A stretch of DNA of 64,000 nucleotides, taken from Trematomus loennbergii (taxonomy: Eukaryota > Chordata > Actinopteri > Perciformes > Nototheniidae). Positions 59,051 through 64,000 of this stretch are shown here, piece by piece. Every line of letters begins with the position of its first letter. Position 1 is the first letter of the stretch. The translations under genes were made by a program, and so were the position numbers. The notes beneath the pieces were generated by a model. It was not told the DNA's origin, made no database searches, and saw only the letters and a list, made by a program, of their open reading frames with translations. The stretch spans positions 40,114,800 to 40,178,799 of the forward strand of contig JAAOOA010000002.1 of assembly GCA_012861695.1 (NCBI GenBank), written 5' to 3'.

Positions 59051-59946
59051 CGTCCCGTTGAAATGAAATCGCCGCCAATCATATTTCCAGGCTCGCGCCA
59101 GGGACGGGGGAGGGGTTACAAGACGTGCATCTTGTGGTGCATTCACTTGCACTCGGACATTAGAAACTTTCTCTCATAAATGTCAGATGAGCCACAACTT
59201 TTCTTTCAAAACAAGTACAGATGCAACTGGATGAGCTGTTAACTCTTGCTCTGACTCAGACAGACCCGCCCTACTGTGCCTCTGATTCGCAGACTGTTGG
59301 TGGGGGGAAAAAACGCTGACGGGATGCTGAATGTGATTGGACCAAAGCGTTGACAGACACACACAGACAGTGGAACAGTCTGACATGCAGAGCGCTCTAT
59401 GCAGCGGACATAGCGGAGAATGTTGACTCGTTGCGTTGTGGCGATGTCTCACAGATAACACATATAATACAGATAATACATATGAAAAGTATAATTTGCT
59501 CAGAGTCCAGAGACAGTTGTGGTTTGGTCCGGATCCGGACCGGAGTCCGGACTTTGAGGATGCCTGCTATAGATAGTAGTAGTTAGTTCCTAAACTGTAA
59601 TGGAAATGCGCCATAAAGTGAGCCAGTCCTAACAAGGCCTAACGAGGCCTAGCCATACCAAGCGAGGCCGAGCGAGGCCGTGTAGTGGAAATGCGCCAAA
59701 AGGCTGCTCAAGGTTGGTCAGCTGCGTCAGAGGGCGAAGGAGGACATGCAGGGCAAATTATTCCCCAACACATGGATTATAGAAGTTGTTGACTTGACAA
59801 AATGGCTCTCAGCTTGTGTTGGTTAAGATTTCTTCATTCATCGTTCATTAGATTATTACCGGGAGCCGAATTATCCACGGGCTGGACACATTTCCCGGAG
59901 GGGGTGCAAGGCCTCTAAAGTTTGCTCAGCTTGTTTCTATGATATC

Positions 59947-60665
59947 TTAAAGGTGTCCTATCATGCAAATTGCACTTTTTGATGTCTTTTATACATAAAT
60001 ATGTGTCTCCGGTGTGCCAGGGAACTCACAAAGTGTTGGAAAATAAAACCCTCTCTCTTTTCCTCCGTACCCAAATCTCTTAAAAAGGGGGTACAACGGA
60101 GCTGATCCAGATTTGCGTCCGATATGACGTTTTATCAGAAATGTGGACCCACAGCACTATCAGAAACGTTGCTATCAGAAACAATGCGCGACGTGTTTTG
60201 GACGTAATATGGTCTTTGTTTTCATTAGCAAGCATCGCTAACACTCAGAGCTAAGCTGTACTGGAGAGAGTATGTGTAAAAAAGCAGGAAATTAAAAAAG
60301 GAACTCACCTTGTGGTAAACCCGCAAGAGAGAAAGCGTTTGAGCTCCATACTGTTTCAGAAATAATCCTTGGAGTGGTTTGGAAGATGATATGGCGTTTA
60401 ATCACAGCAGCATTTAGCTGTATCTGAGCAGAGCAGACAGCTCGTCACAGAACTCACAGTGTGCCAGGTGCTCAAAAGGGGGCGGGGCCAGCAGAGATCA
60501 GCCATTCTCTAACAGGGCTGAAACAGAGGGATATGAGGGATGTCTAAAATGCTTGATCTGTTTGGTATTTTGAGCAAAACACATCATAGATATGTTTTTT
60601 ATACATTTTTATCTATCTGATACCCATAATATATGCCTAAAAATAGCATAATAGGAGATCTTTAA
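59947..60665. mobile_element. TTAA-type MITE
   Basis: The edge TTAAAGGTGTCCTATCATGC and the right edge AGCATAATAGGAGATCTTTAA contain TTAA at 59947 and 60662. TGTCTCCGGTGTGCCAGGGA is shared (inverted) with 21338-22321. No coding capacity. Confidence 0.82.
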
Positions 60666-60862
60666 GATCTGTACGTAGGGAGATACATTCTCCACAGAGA
60701 TTTCCTCCTCTCCAAAACAACAGAGTGGTAAACATTTGGAATTTGGAATAAATTAAGCCGAATTACGTTAATAATCAGTGACTCCGACGCGGTTCGGCTG
60801 CTGCTAACTTTTGCTTAGATTGTTTATCTGATAACTTGATGACTGAAATGTATTTTATCTTG

Positions 60863-61471
60863 TTAAAGGTCCCATGTCATGGCCATTTCTACTGATCATA
60901 ATTCCATTGTTGAGGTCTACTAGAATAGATTTACATTGTTCAATGTTCCAAAATCACATTGGTTTTCTCATACAGCATCTCTGTAAGGTATGTGTATTCA
61001 CTCTCTGTCCTACACGCCTTGTTGGAGCTCCTGCCCCCCCCCCCTATGAGCCCACTGTGCTCTGATTGGTCAGCTCGCCCACTCTGTTCTGATTAGTCAA
61101 CCACCGTTACAGCTGAACATCAGTGTTTATGTGTTACAATGGCGTTGTTAGCGACCAGAAAATGACACCAGTAATGACAAACAGATGAGAATGCTGCGTG
61201 GGGTCTGGGTGCCTTGTTGGCGGGACGTTGCGGGGCTCGCTGCTCCGCCCTTTGAGGCTCGAGGAGCGGAGAGTGTGAGGTGTCGTTTCCTGGTTGCTGC
61301 GTGGGGTCTGCGAGACACTGCGGAGCTCAGCCTGAGCACACACACACACTCACAGCCTGAGCTCCGTGCGGAGGTCCGCGGCTGAGAAAGATAAGGCTGA
61401 GTGAGTGAGTGTGTGTGTGTGCGGAGCTCCGCGGACTGAGAAAAGATAAGGCTGAGTGAGTGAGTGAGTGA

Positions 61472-61514
<43 letters not shown>

Positions 61515-61706
61515 GAGCTCCGCCGCTGAGAAAAGAGGATGGAGCTGAGTGAGTGTGTGTGTGTGTGCGGAGCTCCGCCGCTGAGAAAAGATGAGGCTGA
61601 GTGAGTGTGTGTGTGTGTGCGCGGAGCTCCGCCGCTGAGAAAAGATAAGTTTGTGTGTGTGTGTGCGGCGTGTGCGGAGCTCGCGGCTGAGAAAAGATAA
61701 GGCTGA

Positions 61707-61750
<44 letters not shown>

Positions 61751-61761
61751 TGTGTGTGTGT

Positions 61762-61858
<97 letters not shown>

Positions 61859-61871
61859 TGTGTGTGGTGTG

Positions 61872-61902
<31 letters not shown>

Positions 61903-62113
61903 TGTGTGGTGTGTGTGTGTGTGTGTGCGGAGCTCCACGGATTGGTCCAATTGGATCAACCTGCCCCGGAAGAAAAAAATGGAAAAATTAAAATCTCCAA
62001 CGAGGGTGTACTTTGAGGGTTTGTGACTTTGCAGACCGTTTACATGCAGAAAAAGCTACATAACACACAAGGGGACGGGTAATAACCAGAAAAGCATATG
62101 ATGGGACCTTTAA
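60863..62113 (+). mobile_element. TTAA-type MITE with minisatellite expansion
   Basis: The edge TTAAAGGTCCCATGTCATGG and the right edge GCATATGATGGGACCTTTAA include TTAA at 60863 and 62110. It shares both flanking thirds with the inverted copy at 51511-52339. The middle is replaced or expanded by a minisatellite and GT tract (61367-61930). Paired motifs CTGATTGGTCAG and CTGATTAGTCAACC lie at about 61060-61105. Confidence 0.85.
61367..61930. repeat. GCGGAGCTCCGC minisatellite with (GT)n
   Basis: About six units of CGGAGCTCCGCCGCTGAGAA, then AAGATAAGGCTGAGTGAG and a variable GT run; the last GT tract spans about 61711-61927 with GGTGT interruptions. CGGAGCTCCG is palindromic. The apparent 210-codon frames through it are artefacts of the dinucleotide. 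Confidence 0.93.
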
Positions 62114-64000
62114 AATAGAGTTACAAATTCTTAAAATGTAAAGAGTGTATTGCAAAATGTGGCTTGAAAACTGGATAAAAAGTATATTTATGATTTTCTG
62201 GCAGATATGATATTGCTAACGAATGCTAAAGGAGAACTGGCTATTAAATGCGTCCAAATGAAACGGCCTTTACCTTTTATTAAAAACACAGATTTCTCTT
62301 GGTTTAAACATTAATGGAAACATGTGGGGAGATATAAGCACACAAACAAAAAAAGGTTTGCTCAACACTGTCTTACAAAATATTTATTAACAACTTTTTA
62401 GTAGTTGACCGTGACTGATTATTTATTTTTCAATAGTATAATAACACATTTTAACAAAATATATTACAAAAGTCTAGTCATTTCAATGCAGAAGTGTAAC
62501 ATATCACACTTAAGTCTGGTATAAAATCTGGCAACAGGGATTATGCCGGTACTACACCGATATGGTATCAGTGAGGGTTAAAGAGCCCAGTAGATCTGTG
62601 TAAATATATATATATAAGTAAATAAATAAAAATAAGTATTAAGCTACTTTACCAAGTAGAGGCTAGTGAAATGTGTAGTTAAAAACACAGCCTTTGCTTT
62701 TTGATGATGTAGTGTTTGTAAAGTAACGTAATAACGAAGATAATAAACAATTAAAGAAAGTGCCAAAAAACATCTTCAGACAAGTTTTAAACATAGTTTT
62801 TTTTTATTTACATTTATACTTTTACAAAAACGACTCTTTTTAATAACAGACTGCAAAGCCAGAACGCTAGCAAAGATTAAGAACACCATAAACTCTAAAA
62901 TACAGAGTGGTCTTGTCAGATTTGAACAGCCAACTGTGGAATATGATCCAGTTAAAACACTCAACACCACGAACCTTGCTTCTCCCTAAACAATGTGCAC
63001 GTTGCATTACTATCCGGGATGTTTTTGTACAGTTTAAATACAGTATCAAAGACACAAAATACAACATCTGTCTCAAAGCAGGTTGTAATCAAGTAGCCTA
63101 ACAGTATAAAGAATATGCAACATAGTATGAGTGTATATACTGTATATTTATTTATATACACACTGCAGACGGTCACAAAGTGAAAAGGCCCCCTGTACTC
63201 CCAAACTAAGCTGTTCTATTCACATTTAACAAGATTATCTAAAGATGCCATGAAACAGCAACCATAATACAAAAGTCACCAAAAATATATGCCATTATGA
63301 AGAGCTACCATATTTTTTTCTTATATTTTCCTATTTTTAAATAAGGACTGGAAAACGTATACAACATCAAGTGTACATTGACAAGGCATGTCCTGTATAT
63401 AATCGAGATATCTTAAAACATTGCACATGAAAAGGGATCAAAAGAAGAGGGCATGCTGAACAACATATCAAAGCTACGCTGGATGAAGAGTCATCTCGAA
63501 ATAAGGCCTTGACAGAACTGAAAACATGCTCTCCACTTCACAGAACGATATGAACATGCGACTTTAAAAACAAACAGAAAGGAGCTGTTTGATGTCAAAG
63601 CTTTGTTCCAAGTTTCACAGATCAAAAGGGGTCCTCGCCTATTTGATACTCCTTCAGTCACATTTGATTTGAAACAAAATACATTCTTTTTTATCTCTAT
63701 ATATATATATAATATATATAGAGATATATATATTTTAAAACGACACCTGTCCATTTATTGCACACCATCGGTTCACGAAAATATTTTGGGCACTTTTGCG
63801 TTTCAACACACAGCAGCATTTCATTATAAAAAAGTCGTTTGAATACAGACACTTTGAATACAACAGATGAAAAGCATGACGTACAAATGGAGAATAGAAA
63901 ACTTTTTTTCTTTTTAAATGTTGATATTGTGCAACTAGAGTTAATAGGTCCATTTACTAAGGCTAGCCTCTTAAATGCACAACATCATACAGTGTTTTAA
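62114..64000. other. AT-rich DNA, possible antisense 3' UTR
   Basis: No open frame with recognisable domains on either strand. On minus there is TGTAAATAAAAAAAAAC near 62810-62794 (AATAAA present), and the stretch 62900-64000 on minus is U-rich with UAUAUAC and UGUAAAU motifs, as many vertebrate 3' UTRs are. A palindromic TA tract lies at 63697-63735. A gene ending here on minus is a possibility only. Confidence 0.3.

Larger units (their letters stand above)
56442..59566 (-). mobile_element. hAT (Charlie-like) element, middle layer
   Basis: Ends CAGGGGTACTCAAATACAAA and CTTTGAGGATGCCTG are inverted repeats (CAGG-x-T-x-CTCAAA). The 8-bp duplication CTATAGAT lies at 56434-56441 and 59567-59574. 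Transposase fragments are on minus at 56651-57030 and 58862-59050. A short LTR element is inserted at 57091-58675. It is degenerate. Confidence 0.88.
55787..59698. mobile_element. Harbinger-type element, outermost of a triple nest
   Basis: The ends TGGCGCATTTCCACTACA and TGTAGTGGAAATGCGCCA are perfect inverted repeats flanked by AAA on both sides. A second copy of the terminal motif lies 65 bp inside the left end (GCGTTTCCAC, 55856) and 85 bp inside the right end (ending 59609). The core 55999-56380 matches 7432-7819. A hAT element (56442-59566) is inserted in it. No transposase of its own remains. Confidence 0.75.

Noticed and set aside
61327..62026. Open frames of 94-210 codons rich in CV or TH
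   Set aside because: Translation of a GT/CA dinucleotide tract.

Overview
The window reads as intergenic or intronic DNA from a ray-finned (teleost-type) fish. This is an inference from the repeat content, not from any host gene. The content is L2/CR1-like and other LINE remnants, hAT and PIF/Harbinger transposons, many TTAA-flanked MITEs, solo and short LTR elements, simple repeats and AT-rich unique DNA. I found no host protein-coding exon, rRNA, tRNA or CRISPR array that I can defend. Nearly every coding stretch that can be recognised belongs to a broken transposable element.

Layout. 1-3060: mostly unrecognised DNA with one LINE 3' end. 3061-6655: a minisatellite leading into a long, broken L2/CR1-like LINE with tandem 5' monomers. 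6947-8116: a TTAA MITE interrupted by an 800-bp Harbinger-type MITE. 10340-18082: a nested stack. A hAT element with a degenerate multi-exon transposase (15488-18074) has a 5.1-kb long-terminal-inverted-repeat (long-TIR) element (10349-15481) inserted at its first base. That element in turn carries a 1.4-kb hAT MITE encoding one BED-finger exon. 19476-26482: a CCTGTTAAG element, two TTAA MITEs and unique DNA. 26490-31599: a second long-TIR element containing a deleted Harbinger element (Myb and DDE remnants) and a LINE 3' fragment. 31750-40630: a TTAA MITE, two hAT elements, a second BED-exon hAT MITE, a rearranged third long-TIR relative and a 33-bp-arm palindrome. 40630-47130: mostly quiet DNA with old interspersed repeats. 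47130-48870: a LINE reverse transcriptase (RT) fragment split by a solo LTR, which is itself split by a MITE. 55787-59698: a three-level nest in which a Harbinger-type element contains a hAT, which contains a short LTR element. 59947-62113: two more TTAA MITEs, one with a large GT/minisatellite expansion. 62114-64000: AT-rich DNA, possibly an antisense 3' UTR.

The most informative result is the insertion order, which can be read from target-site duplications visible in the sequence. Two 5.1-kb elements with termini CAAC...GTTG, 7-bp duplications and TIRs of about 500 bp or more form a coherent group that I cannot place in a named superfamily. Two Harbinger-type elements share a conserved doubled-terminus architecture. 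Two MITEs with different termini share the same core of about 385 bp. All functional statements about these elements are inferences from structure; none has an intact transposase here.
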